Below are positions 43,198 through 52,154 of a stretch of 64,000 bases of DNA, one piece after another; position 1 is the stretch's first letter, and each line of letters opens with the position of its first letter. Under the pieces are notes generated by a model. That model saw only the letters and a list, made by a program, of their open reading frames with translations, was not told the DNA's origin and did not search any database. The stretch lies in NCBI RefSeq assembly GCF_016892765.1, contig NZ_JAFEMD010000008.1, positions 1 through 64,000 of the forward strand. Reading direction: 5' to 3'. Position numbers and translations under genes: made by a program. This stretch comes from Microvirga arvi. Its GTDB lineage: Bacteria; Pseudomonadota; Alphaproteobacteria; Rhizobiales; Beijerinckiaceae.

Positions 43198-43863
43198 CTA
43201 CTTTGCCTCCGAGACAGCCTCGCTCACTCCAAGGCGCTTGTCGAGGTACGCGTCTACCGAGACCATCAGCTCATCCACCCTGCCGTCGAAGAAGTGGTTG
43301 GCGCCTTCGATGACGGCGTGCTCGAGCTTCACGCCCTTCTGGGTCTTCACCTTCTCGATGACGCTGACCACGTCCTTGACCGGCGCAACGCGGTCTTCCG
43401 AGCCGTGCACGAACAGGCCTGACGACGGGCAGGGGGCGAGGAACGAGAAGTCATAGCGGTTGGCCATGGCGGCAATCGAGATGAAGCCTTCGATCTCCGG
43501 GCGGCGCATGAGGAGCTGCATGCCGATCCAGGCGCCGAAGGACACGCCGGCAATCCAGCAGGCGCGGGCATCGGGGTTCATGGCCTGGGCCCAATCAAGG
43601 GCGGCGGCGGCGTCCGAGAGCTCGCCCTGGCCGTGATCGAAGGCGCCCTGGCTGCGGCCGACGCCGCGGAAGTTGAACCGCAGAACCGAGAAGCCGCGCT
43701 TCGCGAAGTCATAGTACAGGTTGTAGACGATCTGGTTGTTCATCGTCCCGCCGAATTGCGGGTGCGGGTGCAGGATGATGGCGATGGGAGCGCCCTTCTC
43801 CTTGGCTGGCTGGTAGCGTCCCTCGATGCGACCGGCAGGACCCGTGAAGATAACTTCAGGCAT
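43198..43863 (-). CDS. Alpha/beta hydrolase (dienelactone-hydrolase-like)
   Basis: A 221-residue protein with the nucleophile motif GVSFGAWIG, the acid in VHGSEDRVAP and the His in EGANHFFDG. An early ILHPHPQFGGTMNN segment is diagnostic of a widespread proteobacterial group of uncharacterised hydrolases. I use ATG 43863 with AGAGG 9 nt upstream; a GTG at 43884 would add seven residues. Divergent from the suf operon, sharing its Irr-type control region, so it may be iron-responsive. Confidence 0.85.
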   Translation of the reverse strand: MPEVIFTGPAGRIEGRYQPAKEKGAPIAIILHPHPQFGGTMNNQIVYNLYYDFAKRGFSVLRFNFRGVGRSQGAFDHGQGELSDAAAALDWAQAMNPDARACWIAGVSFGAWIGMQLLMRRPEIEGFISIAAMANRYDFSFLAPCPSSGLFVHGSEDRVAPVKDVVSVIEKVKTQKGVKLEHAVIEGANHFFDGRVDELMVSVDAYLDKRLGVSEAVSEAK

Positions 43864-43953
43864 ATACGCTAACCTCTTGATCACCTCTCCATCAAGAGAG
43901 GGAAAACCCCGGACGACCTTGACTCCAGGTCGCGGATCCTCATAAAAGAACCC

Positions 43954-43968
43954 TTAGAACTATTCTAA
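43954..43968. promoter_or_regulatory. Irr-type iron control element (ICE) upstream of suf
   Basis: TTAGAA-CTA-TTCTAA is a perfect palindrome that fits the ICE motif bound by Irr in Hyphomicrobiales (TTTAGAANNNTTCTAAA). It lies between the divergent hydrolase and cysteine desulfurase genes. Irr responds to haem and iron status and is known to act on suf genes in this order. Confidence 0.7.
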
Positions 43969-44096
43969 ATTGTTCCATTGTTTCATTAATCCGGACGGCT
44001 ACGGCCAGCGGATGAAACACCGGACAGATGTGGTTGCGGTGCTTTAGCACGGCAACCTGGGTCGATTGCAAGAATTTCGTGAGGCCTCCGGCAGTG

Positions 44097-45269
44097 ATGG
44101 CATCCGGCCAGCGCACATACCTTGACCATAACGCCACCTCGCCCCTGCGGCCGGAGGTGGCTGAGGCGGTGCTGCGTGCGCTCCAGCTCCCGGGAAACGC
44201 CTCTTCCGTCCATGCCGAAGGTCGCGCTGCGCGGGCCGAGATCGAGAAGGCCCGCGAGACGGTGGCGCGCCTCGTCGGCGCCAGGACGAAGAACGTCATC
44301 TTCACGAGCGGTGGCACCGAAGCGGCTAATCTGGTTCTGACGCCAGGCTTCCGTCGCCTGGGGCAGGCGGGGCCAACCCGGCTGCTGGTCGGGGCCGCCG
44401 AGCACCCCTGCGTTCTCAACGGCCACCGCTTTCCTCAGGATGCCGTCCACAGCATCCCCGTTGATTCCAGCGGTATTCTTGATCTGGCCTGGCTTGAGGC
44501 GCATCTGAAGCGGGCGGGCGACGAGCGGGTTCTGGTTTCCGTCCAACTGGCCAACAACGAGACCGGCGTGCTGCAGCCGGTGGCCGAGGCGGCCCGGCTC
44601 GTGCACATGCATGGCGGCCTGATCCATACCGATGCGGTGCAGGCCGCGGGCAGGATCCCGATCGATATCGCCGCGCTCGGCGTCGATGCGCTGACCCTCT
44701 CGGCCCACAAGATCGGCGGGCCGAAGGGAATCGGGGCCGTAATCCTCGCCTCCGACCAGTTCGAGATCGCCGACCGTCTGATCCGGGGCGGCGGGCAGGA
44801 GAAGGGTTTCAGGGCCGGCACCGAGAACGTGGCGGCCATTGCCGGCTTCGGCGCGGCGGCCGAGATCGCCTTGGAAAGCCTGGAGCAGGAAGCCGCTCGG
44901 CTTGGTGTTCTCAGGAGCGAGGCCGAGGCCGAGCTTCGCCGGATCGCGCCGGATGCGGTTGTTGTGGGCGCGCTGGCTGAGCGGTTGCCTAACACCGTCG
45001 CCTTTGCCATACCCGGCCTCAAGGCCGAGACGGCATTGATCGCCTTCGATCTGGCAGGGGTTGCCCTGTCCTCCGGTTCGGCCTGCTCGTCCGGAAAGGT
45101 CAAGCGGTCGCATGTGCTCGATGCCATGGGCATGGAGCCGGCCCTCGCCGAGGGCGTTTTGCGTGTGAGTTTGGGGTGGTCGACCACGAAAGAAGACGTA
45201 ATCCGCTTTGCGGAAGCGTGCGAAAGGGTGGTCGGCACCTTATATAAGCGGAAGGCGAGCGCGGCCTGA
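44097..45269 (+). CDS. Cysteine desulfurase, NifS/IscS-like
   Basis: A 390-residue PLP enzyme that takes sulfur from cysteine for iron-sulfur cluster assembly. YLDHNATSPLRPEV is the family N-terminus; the PLP Lys is in LSAHKIGGPKG; the mobile-loop Cys is in SSGSACSSG (group I, IscS/NifS type). It is the first gene after the Irr box and lies 68 bp before sufB, so it is probably the first gene of the suf operon. A second desulfurase of group II (sufS) lies further on. Start at ATG 44097 fits homologues; longer frames are unlikely. Confidence 0.94.
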   Translation: MASGQRTYLDHNATSPLRPEVAEAVLRALQLPGNASSVHAEGRAARAEIEKARETVARLVGARTKNVIFTSGGTEAANLVLTPGFRRLGQAGPTRLLVGAAEHPCVLNGHRFPQDAVHSIPVDSSGILDLAWLEAHLKRAGDERVLVSVQLANNETGVLQPVAEAARLVHMHGGLIHTDAVQAAGRIPIDIAALGVDALTLSAHKIGGPKGIGAVILASDQFEIADRLIRGGGQEKGFRAGTENVAAIAGFGAAAEIALESLEQEAARLGVLRSEAEAELRRIAPDAVVVGALAERLPNTVAFAIPGLKAETALIAFDLAGVALSSGSACSSGKVKRSHVLDAMGMEPALAEGVLRVSLGWSTTKEDVIRFAEACERVVGTLYKRKASAA

Positions 45270-45337
45270 AAGGCTTCGCTTCGCATTCCATGTCATCAAC
45301 CCGCGGCCCTTGAAGCCGTGAGCGGTGGGAGAGACAG

Positions 45338-46810
45338 ATGCCTGCAGTGCAGGAAACGATCGATCAGGTTCGTCTGATCGACGTCGATCAATACAAGTAC
45401 GGCTTCGAGACCGAAGTCGAAATGGAGAAGTCCCCAAAGGGCCTCTCCGAGGACGTGATCCGCTTCATCTCGGCCAAGAAGGGCGAGCCTGAGTGGATGC
45501 TCCAGTGGCGCCTCGACGCCTACAAGCGCTGGCTCACCATGAAGGAGCCGAACTGGGCGCGCGTGTCCTACGACAAGATCGACTACAACGACATCTATTA
45601 CTATGCCGCGCCGAAGAAGAACCAGGCGCCGAAGTCCCTGGACGAGGTGGATCCGGAGATTCTCAGAACCTACGAGAAGCTTGGCATTCCGCTGCGCGAG
45701 CAGGAGATCCTGGCCGGCGTCGAGCCGCAGCGCCGGGTCGCCGTGGATGCGGTGTTCGATTCAGTGTCGGTGGCCACCACCTTCAAGGAAGAGCTGGCCA
45801 AGGCCGGCGTGATCTTCATGCCGATCTCGGAAGCCATCCGGGAATACCCCGACCTTGTGCGCCAGTACATGGGCACGGTCGTGCCGGTGACGGACAACTT
45901 CTTCGCCACCCTCAATTCTGCTGTCTTCACGGACGGCTCGTTCGTCTACATTCCGCCGGGCGTGCGCTGCCCGATGGAGCTGTCCACCTACTTCCGCATC
46001 AACGAGAAGAACACGGGCCAGTTCGAGCGCACCCTGATCATCGCAGACAAGGGCTCCTACGTGTCGTATCTCGAAGGCTGCACGGCCCCGAAGCGCGACG
46101 AGAACCAGCTCCATGCCGCTGTGGTCGAGCTGATTGCCCTCGACGATGCCGAGATCAAGTATTCCACGGTCCAGAACTGGTATCCGGGCGATGCTCAAGG
46201 GAAGGGCGGCATCTACAATTTCGTGACCAAGCGCGGCGATTGCCGGGGCAAGAACTCGGTCATCACCTGGACGCAGGTGGAGACCGGATCGGCCATCACC
46301 TGGAAGTACCCGTCCTGCATCCTGCGCGGAGACAACTCGCGGGGCGAGTTCTACTCGATCGCGGTGTCGAACGGCATGCAGCAGGTCGATTCCGGCACCA
46401 AGATGATCCACCTGGGCAAGAACACCAAGAGCCGGATCATCTCGAAGGGCATCGCTGCGGGCAAGTCCGAGAACACCTATCGCGGTCTCGTTTCGGCTCA
46501 CCGCAAGGCGACCGGCGCTCGCAACTTCACGAACTGCGACTCGCTCCTGATCGGCAACCAATGCGGCGCGCATACGGTGCCTTACATCGAGTCGAAGAAT
46601 GCGTCCGCCGTGTTCGAACACGAGGCGACCACATCGAAGATCTCCGATGATCAGATGTTCTACTGCCGGCAGCGCGGCCTCTCGGCAGAGGAAGCGACGG
46701 CGCTGATCGTCAATGGCTTTGTGAAGGACGTGCTGCAGCACCTCCCCATGGAGTTCGCGGTCGAGGCGCAGAAGCTGATCTCGATCTCACTTGAAGGCTC
46801 GGTGGGCTAA
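45338..46810 (+). CDS. sufB: Fe-S cluster assembly scaffold SufB
   Basis: A 490-residue member of the SufBC2D complex on which clusters are built. The family core is plain: [19 protein letters not shown]-type segment [26 protein letters not shown] with a conserved Cys, [28 protein letters not shown], and [20 protein letters not shown]. The C-terminal SufC-binding helix region is intact. Full length. A family B repeat separates it from sufC. Confidence 0.98.
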   Translation: MPAVQETIDQVRLIDVDQYKYGFETEVEMEKSPKGLSEDVIRFISAKKGEPEWMLQWRLDAYKRWLTMKEPNWARVSYDKIDYNDIYYYAAPKKNQAPKSLDEVDPEILRTYEKLGIPLREQEILAGVEPQRRVAVDAVFDSVSVATTFKEELAKAGVIFMPISEAIREYPDLVRQYMGTVVPVTDNFFATLNSAVFTDGSFVYIPPGVRCPMELSTYFRINEKNTGQFERTLIIADKGSYVSYLEGCTAPKRDENQLHAAVVELIALDDAEIKYSTVQNWYPGDAQGKGGIYNFVTKRGDCRGKNSVITWTQVETGSAITWKYPSCILRGDNSRGEFYSIAVSNGMQQVDSGTKMIHLGKNTKSRIISKGIAAGKSENTYRGLVSAHRKATGARNFTNCDSLLIGNQCGAHTVPYIESKNASAVFEHEATTSKISDDQMFYCRQRGLSAEEATALIVNGFVKDVLQHLPMEFAVEAQKLISISLEGSVG

Positions 46811-46819
46811 TCAAAGGCG

Positions 46820-46903
46820 AAGACGTGGATGCCCGGGACAAGCCCGGGCATGACGCGAGACCCTCAAAGCCCGTCATGGCCGGAGTTGATCCGGCCATCC
46901 ACG
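46820..46903. repeat. Double-hairpin repeat, family B, within the suf operon
   Basis: Here the hairpins are in reverse order: AGACGTGGATGCCCGGG..CCCGGGCATGACG (46821-46855), then CGTCATGGCCGGAG..CCGGCCATCCACG (46872-46903). It fills the sufB-sufC gap. Confidence 0.85.
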
Positions 46904-46924
46904 ACTAACAAACGGAATTCTACA

Positions 46925-47677
46925 ATGCTCGAAATCAAGAACTTGGTTGTCCAGATCGAGGACAAGCGCATTCTCAACGGCCTCAACCTCACCGTGAACA
47001 AGGGCGAGATCGCCGCCATCATGGGCCCGAACGGCTCCGGCAAGTCGACCCTGTCCTATGTGATCGCCGGCAAGGAGGACTACGAGGTCCTCGACGGCGA
47101 GATCCTGCTCGACGGCGAGAACGTGCTGGAGATGGAGCCCGACCAGCGCGCCGCAGCCGGTGTATTCCTGGCCTTCCAGTATCCGCTGGAGATCCCCGGC
47201 GTCGCCTCGATGACCTTCCTGAAGGCCACCCTCAACGCCCAGCGCAAGGCGCGCGGCGAAGTGGAGCTGACCACGCCGGATTTCATCAAGCGCGTGAACG
47301 CCGTCGCCACCCAGCTCGAGATCCCGAAGGACATGCTCAAGCGCGCCCTCAATGTCGGCTTCTCCGGCGGCGAGAAGAAGCGCATGGAGATCCTGCAGAT
47401 GGCGCTGCTCCAGCCGTCCTTCTGCATCCTCGACGAAACGGATTCCGGTCTCGACATCGATGCGCTTCGCGTCGTGTCCGAGGGTGTGAACGCGCTCCGC
47501 TCGCCCGACCGCGCCTTCCTCGTCATCACGCACTATCAGCGCCTCCTGAACTACATCGTGCCGGACACCGTGCATGTCATGCACTCGGGCCGCATCGTGA
47601 AGTCGGGTGGCAAGGACCTAGCCCTCGAGCTCGAGGCGAACGGCTACGCCGATTACCGGGACAGCGAGGCCGCGTAA
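46925..47677 (+). CDS. sufC: Fe-S cluster assembly ATPase SufC
   Basis: A 250-residue ABC-type ATPase of the SufBC2D scaffold; cytoplasmic, not a transporter. Walker [10 protein letters not shown] at about 33-41, Q-loop [10 protein letters not shown], signature [11 protein letters not shown], Walker [16 protein letters not shown] 46925 opens the conserved MLEIKNL start; the longer frame runs through a family B repeat and is rejected. One nucleotide separates its stop from sufD. Confidence 0.98.
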   Translation: MLEIKNLVVQIEDKRILNGLNLTVNKGEIAAIMGPNGSGKSTLSYVIAGKEDYEVLDGEILLDGENVLEMEPDQRAAAGVFLAFQYPLEIPGVASMTFLKATLNAQRKARGEVELTTPDFIKRVNAVATQLEIPKDMLKRALNVGFSGGEKKRMEILQMALLQPSFCILDETDSGLDIDALRVVSEGVNALRSPDRAFLVITHYQRLLNYIVPDTVHVMHSGRIVKSGGKDLALELEANGYADYRDSEAA

Positions 47678-47678
47678 C

Positions 47679-48992
47679 ATGGCTGATGTCACTCTCATGA
47701 AGACGCCGGCGGAAACCGCGCTGGTGCAGGCTTTCGAGAGCGCGAAGACCAGTCTGCCGGGTCAGGCCGAGTCGCGCGCTCAGGCTTTCGAGCAATTCAA
47801 CCAGCGGGGCCTGCCGCACCGCCGGGTGGAGGAATTCAAGTATACCGACCTTCGCGCCATGATGCGCGAGGTTGCGCCTTTCGCCTCCACGCCTTCCTCG
47901 GAGGAGGCGCAAGCGGCCCTGGCAGGCGCGAAGGCGCTCGCCGGCGTCGCGGCGCTGCAGGTGCCGTTCGTGAACGGCCACTTCGTGCGCGAGGCGGTGG
48001 ACTTCCACAAGCTGCCCGAGAATGTCGAGATCGTCCCGCTGGCCGAGGCTTTGGCGGATGGCCATGAGTGGCTCGCCCGCCTGAGCCCGGTTCCCTGGTC
48101 GAACGACAATCCGGTTTACCAGCTCAACACGTCCTTCATGGCCGATGGGGTGATGATCCGGATTGCCGGACCCGTCGAGACGCCGGTTCACTTGCGCTTC
48201 GTCACGTCAGCGACATCCGCCGTCGCCACCGCGACCCGCATTCTCGTGGTCGTGGAGGAGGGCGCCTCGGCGACCCTGCTCGAAACCCACGAGAGCACCG
48301 ACGGCGCCAACCACCAGCCCAACGACGTGGTCGAGATGATCGCCGGCGACCGCACCAACGTGCAGCATGTGCGCGTCAACGCCGAGGGCGACAAGGCGCT
48401 GGCCCTTTCGACGCTCGCCGCCAAGATCGGCGGAGAGGCGGTGTTCAACAGCATCAACGTCACAGCGGGATCGGCGACCTCGCGGCACCAGGTCTTCACG
48501 ATTCTGGACGGCGAGAATACGAACCTGCGCGTCAACGGCGCGACGATGCTGAAAGGCACGCAGCATGCCGACTCGACCCTGGTGGTCGAGCACGCCGCAC
48601 CCCATTGCGAGAGCCGCGAACTGTTCAAGACGGTCATCGACAACGAGGCGACCGGCGTCTTCCAGGGCAAGATCATCGTCCCGCATCATGCCCAGAAGAC
48701 CGACGGGCGGATGATGTCGGCGGCGCTCCTCCTGGAGGAGGGCGGCTCGATGAACAACAAGCCCGAACTCGAAATCTTCGCCGACGACGTGCAGTGCGCC
48801 CACGGCGCCACCTGCGGCCAGCTCGACGAAGACCTCCTGTTCTACCTGAGGGCTCGCGGCTTGCCGAAGAAGGAGGCCGAAAGCCTCCTGGTCCAGGCCT
48901 TCCTGGGCGAGGCGCTGGAGTTCGTCGAGAACGAGACCGTCCGTGAGGCCCTCGTCGGCACGGTCGAGGGCTGGCTGAGGGCTCGCTCGTAA
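47679..48992 (+). CDS. sufD: Fe-S cluster assembly protein SufD
   Basis: A 437-residue SufB paralogue that pairs with SufB in the scaffold and helps iron entry. The N-terminal ~130 residues are helical and family-typical (RGLPHRRVEEFKYTDLRAMM). The beta-helix core follows, then the C-terminal HGATCGQLDEDLLFYLRARGLPKKEAESLLVQAF segment with the conserved His and Cys. It starts 1 nt after the sufC stop. Confidence 0.97.
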   Translation: MADVTLMKTPAETALVQAFESAKTSLPGQAESRAQAFEQFNQRGLPHRRVEEFKYTDLRAMMREVAPFASTPSSEEAQAALAGAKALAGVAALQVPFVNGHFVREAVDFHKLPENVEIVPLAEALADGHEWLARLSPVPWSNDNPVYQLNTSFMADGVMIRIAGPVETPVHLRFVTSATSAVATATRILVVVEEGASATLLETHESTDGANHQPNDVVEMIAGDRTNVQHVRVNAEGDKALALSTLAAKIGGEAVFNSINVTAGSATSRHQVFTILDGENTNLRVNGATMLKGTQHADSTLVVEHAAPHCESRELFKTVIDNEATGVFQGKIIVPHHAQKTDGRMMSAALLLEEGGSMNNKPELEIFADDVQCAHGATCGQLDEDLLFYLRARGLPKKEAESLLVQAFLGEALEFVENETVREALVGTVEGWLRARS

Positions 48993-49001
48993 GACTCAAC
49001 G

Positions 49002-49091
49002 CGTCATGGCCGGGCTTGTCCCGGCCATCCCGATGTGAAAAAGCGCGGCGCTTTTCCTAATCGGGATCACCGGCACAAGGCCGGTGATGAC
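49002..49091. repeat. Double-hairpin repeat, family B, between sufD and sufS
   Basis: CGTCATGGCCGGGCTTGTCCCGGCCATCCCGAT (49002-49034) and ATCGGGATCACCGGC..GCCGGTGATGACG (49059-49091); the outer CCCGAT/ATCGGG arms also pair. Confidence 0.85.
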
Positions 49092-49114
49092 GGCAGAGGA
49101 AGACAGGTAAGGCA

Positions 49115-50350
49115 ATGAACGCTCCTATGAAGCCCTACGACGTCGAAGCCGTCCGGGCGGAGTTCCCGATCCTGGGCCAGCAGGTCTATGGCAGGCCGCT
49201 CGTCTATCTCGACAGCGCCGCCTCGGCCCAGAAGCCGCGCGTGGTGATCGATGCCATGGTGAACACCATGCAGACGGGCTACGCGAACGTTCATCGCGGC
49301 CTGCACCATATGGCGAACGTGGCGACGGAAGGCTTCGAGCGCGCCCGCGAGACGGTGCGGGAATTCCTCAACGCCGAATCGACGGATGAGATCGTCTTCA
49401 CCAAGTCGGCCACCGAAGCCTACAACCTGGTGGCGGATTCCTTCGGTCGCATGAACATTGGGGAGGGGGACGAGATCATTCTCTCCATCATGGAGCACCA
49501 TTCCAACATCGTGCCCTGGCACTTCCTGCGCGAGCGGAAAGGCGCGGTGATCAAGTGGGCTCCCGTGGATGACGAAGGCAATTTCCTCGTCGAGGAATTC
49601 GAAAAACTCTTCTCGCCCCGCACGAAGATCGTCGCCATCACCCACATGTCCAACGTGCTGGGCACCGTGACGCCGATCAAGGAAATCATCCGTATCGCCC
49701 ATGCCCATGGGGTTCCGGTTCTGGTGGACGGCGCCCAGGGGGCGGTCCATCTCCAGGTGGACGTGCGCGATCTCGATGCGGATTTCTATGTCTTCACCGG
49801 TCACAAGGTCTATGGGCCGACGGGCATCGGCGTCCTCTACGGCAAGCGCGAATGGCTTGAGAAGATGCCGCCCTATTCGGGTGGCGGCGAGATGATCCGC
49901 GAGGTGCGCCAGGATGCGATCACCTACAATGATCCGCCGCACCGCTTCGAGGCCGGAACGCCGCCGATCATCGAGGCCATCGGCCTCGATGCGGCCCTGC
50001 GCTTCATGATGGAGCTTGGCCGGGAGAACATCCAGGCGCATGAGGCGGCGCTTTCGGCCTATGCCCACGAGCGTCTGGGCGCCATGAATTCGGTGCGCAT
50101 TATCGGCCGCGCCAAAGGCAAAGGCGCGATCCTCGCCTTCGAGATGAAGGGCGCGCATGCCCATGACGTCGCCACGATCATCGACCGCCAGGGCGTTGCC
50201 GTCAGGGCGGGCACCCATTGCGCCATGCCGCTGCTGGAGCGCTTCGGGGCGACTTCGACCTGCCGCGCCTCGTTTGGCCTCTACAACACCATGCAAGAAG
50301 TCGATAAGCTGGCGGATGCCCTGCAGAAGGCGGAAGCCCTGTTCGCCTGA
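49115..50350 (+). CDS. sufS: Cysteine desulfurase SufS (group II)
   Basis: A 411-residue PLP enzyme supplying sulfur to SufBCD. It has YLDSAASAQKPRVVIDAM at the N-terminus, the PLP Lys in FTGHKVYGPTGIG and the catalytic Cys in VRAGTHCAMPLLE. Group II desulfurases usually need a sulfur acceptor (SufE or SufU); neither gene is in the window. It lies 122 bp after sufD, across a family B repeat, and 11 bp before the sufT-like gene. Confidence 0.97.
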   Translation: MNAPMKPYDVEAVRAEFPILGQQVYGRPLVYLDSAASAQKPRVVIDAMVNTMQTGYANVHRGLHHMANVATEGFERARETVREFLNAESTDEIVFTKSATEAYNLVADSFGRMNIGEGDEIILSIMEHHSNIVPWHFLRERKGAVIKWAPVDDEGNFLVEEFEKLFSPRTKIVAITHMSNVLGTVTPIKEIIRIAHAHGVPVLVDGAQGAVHLQVDVRDLDADFYVFTGHKVYGPTGIGVLYGKREWLEKMPPYSGGGEMIREVRQDAITYNDPPHRFEAGTPPIIEAIGLDAALRFMMELGRENIQAHEAALSAYAHERLGAMNSVRIIGRAKGKGAILAFEMKGAHAHDVATIIDRQGVAVRAGTHCAMPLLERFGATSTCRASFGLYNTMQEVDKLADALQKAEALFA

Positions 50351-50361
50351 GGATTTGACCT

Positions 50362-50745
50362 GTGAATGACATGACCCCCACCCAGGACGGCCCCAACGCG
50401 CCGCAGGTATCCCCTGGCTCGGCGATCCCACCGGAAGAGCTCGACCGCATGACGGACGACATCATCGCGTCACTCAAGACCGTCTACGACCCGGAGATCC
50501 CGTCCGACATCTACGAACTCGGCCTGATCTATCGAGTTGACATCGACGATGACCGCAACGTCACCATCGACATGACCCTGACCGCCCCCGGCTGCCCGGT
50601 CGCCGGTGAGATGCCGGGATGGGTGGAGAATGCCGTCTCGGCGGTGCAGGGTGTCCAGAGCGTCAGGGTCAACATGGTTTTCGACCCGCCGTGGGATCAA
50701 AGCCGCATGTCCGACGAGGCGCGGGTTGCGCTGGACATGTGGTGA
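50362..50745 (+). CDS. sufT: SUF system protein SufT (DUF59/MIP18-like)
   Basis: A 127-residue MIP18-family (DUF59) protein involved in Fe-S cluster maturation or transfer. Core signature: KTVYDPEIPSDIYELGLIY, DMTLTAPGCPVAGEMPGWVENAV and VFDPPWDQSRMSDEARVALDMW, with the conserved Cys in APGCPV. It starts with GTG (50362), where GAGGA lies 9 nt upstream; an internal ATG at 50371 is the alternative. Last gene of the contiguous suf block. Confidence 0.93.
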   Translation: MNDMTPTQDGPNAPQVSPGSAIPPEELDRMTDDIIASLKTVYDPEIPSDIYELGLIYRVDIDDDRNVTIDMTLTAPGCPVAGEMPGWVENAVSAVQGVQSVRVNMVFDPPWDQSRMSDEARVALDMW

Positions 50746-50784
50746 GGGCTTCGCCTGCCACCATTCTCATTCGAAATTTCTACC

Positions 50785-50864
50785 GCCATGGCCGGGCTTG
50801 TCCCGGCCATCCACGTTTTAGGAGGTTTGAAGACGTGGATCCCCGGAACAAGTCCGGGGATGAC
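50785..50864. repeat. Double-hairpin repeat, family B, after sufT
   Basis: GCCATGGCCGGGCTTGTCCCGGCCATCCACGTT and GAAGACGTGGATCCCCGGAAC..TCCGGGGATGACG. Confidence 0.85.
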
Positions 50865-50933
50865 GAGGGGTGAAGCTGCACAAAATCCTGTGCTAAGCTT
50901 TCCCTAATCGAGCCCGAATGCCTTGAGGCCAGT

Positions 50934-52154
50934 ATGAACGCGCCTCCGAACCTTGAAACCCTCCACGTCCGCTGCTGCATCGTCGGCGGCGGGCCTGCGG
51001 GAATGATGCTGGGGCTGCTGCTGGCCCGGCGGGGTGTCGAGGTTCTGGTGCTAGAAAAGCATGCGGACTTCCTCCGCGATTTCCGCGGGGATACCATTCA
51101 TCCGTCGACGCTCGAAGTCATGCATGAACTCGGGCTGCTCGATGAGTTCCTGGCCCGGCCGCACCAGCAAACCCAGACGGTCAGCCTTGTTGTCGGCGGT
51201 GAGACGCTCACCCTCGGGGACTTCTCGCATCTGCCGACCCGCTGCAAGTTCATCGTCTTCATGCCGCAATGGGAGTTCCTCGATTTCCTGGCCGATCACG
51301 CCCACGAGTATCCGCATTTCAGGCTGCGCATGGAGGCGGAGGTGACGGATCTGATCGAGGAGCAGGGCAGGATAGCCGGCGTGCAGGTTGCGACGCCCGA
51401 AGGACCTCTCGCCGTTCGGGCCGACCTCGTGGTCGCCGCCGATGGCAGGCGCTCCGTCGTTCGCGAGAAAGCGGGGCTCGAAATCCACGATCTCGGCGCG
51501 CCAATGGACGTACTCTGGATGCGGGTATCGAGGCGTCCCGGCGATCCCAGCCAGCTGCTCGGGCGCATCGAGGCCGGCCAGATGCTGGTGATGATCGATC
51601 GCGGAGATTACTGGCAATGCGCCTATCTCATCGCGAAGGGAACGGCGGAGCGTCTTAAGGCGGAGGGGCTTCCAGCCTTTCGTGCGAAGCTCGCCGGGCT
51701 CGCTCCTTTCCTTGGAAACCGGGTCGATGAGCTTCAATCCTGGGACGACATCAAGCTGCTCACCGTCGCCATCGATCGTCTCAAGCAATGGTACAGGCCC
51801 GGGCTGCTGTGCATCGGCGATGCGGCACACGCCATGTCGCCCGCGGGCGGGGTGGGGATCAATCTCGCAATCCAGGATGCGGTCGCAACCGCCAATATCC
51901 TGGGGCCCTTGCTCACGCGCGGTTCCGCAGGCATCGAACAGCTGGCTCTTGTGCAGAAGCGGCGCGAGTGGCCGACCCGCATGACGCAACGGCTTCAGAT
52001 GCTGCTTCAGAACCGGCTGATCACGCCGGTTCTCAACAGCAAAGGGCCGGTCTCACCGCCCTGGCTCATCCGTTGGCTGGCGCAAAGGCCCCTGTTCCGG
52101 CGCATTCCCGCCCGCCTCGTCGGCATCGGCTTCCGGCCGGAGCATGTGCGCTGA
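50934..52154 (+). CDS. FAD-dependent monooxygenase (PHBH-fold)
   Basis: A 406-residue flavoprotein of the UbiH/p-hydroxybenzoate hydroxylase class. FAD motifs: GGGPAGMM at about 17-24, DLVVAADGRRSVVR (DG motif) and LLCIGDAAHAMSPAGGVGINLAIQDA (GD motif). Likely hydroxylates an aromatic or quinone-like substrate using NAD(P)H and oxygen; the substrate is unknown. Its last 102 bp overlap the 3' end of the antiporter gene on the other strand. It separates sufT from sufA. Confidence 0.92.
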   Translation: MNAPPNLETLHVRCCIVGGGPAGMMLGLLLARRGVEVLVLEKHADFLRDFRGDTIHPSTLEVMHELGLLDEFLARPHQQTQTVSLVVGGETLTLGDFSHLPTRCKFIVFMPQWEFLDFLADHAHEYPHFRLRMEAEVTDLIEEQGRIAGVQVATPEGPLAVRADLVVAADGRRSVVREKAGLEIHDLGAPMDVLWMRVSRRPGDPSQLLGRIEAGQMLVMIDRGDYWQCAYLIAKGTAERLKAEGLPAFRAKLAGLAPFLGNRVDELQSWDDIKLLTVAIDRLKQWYRPGLLCIGDAAHAMSPAGGVGINLAIQDAVATANILGPLLTRGSAGIEQLALVQKRREWPTRMTQRLQMLLQNRLITPVLNSKGPVSPPWLIRWLAQRPLFRRIPARLVGIGFRPEHVR

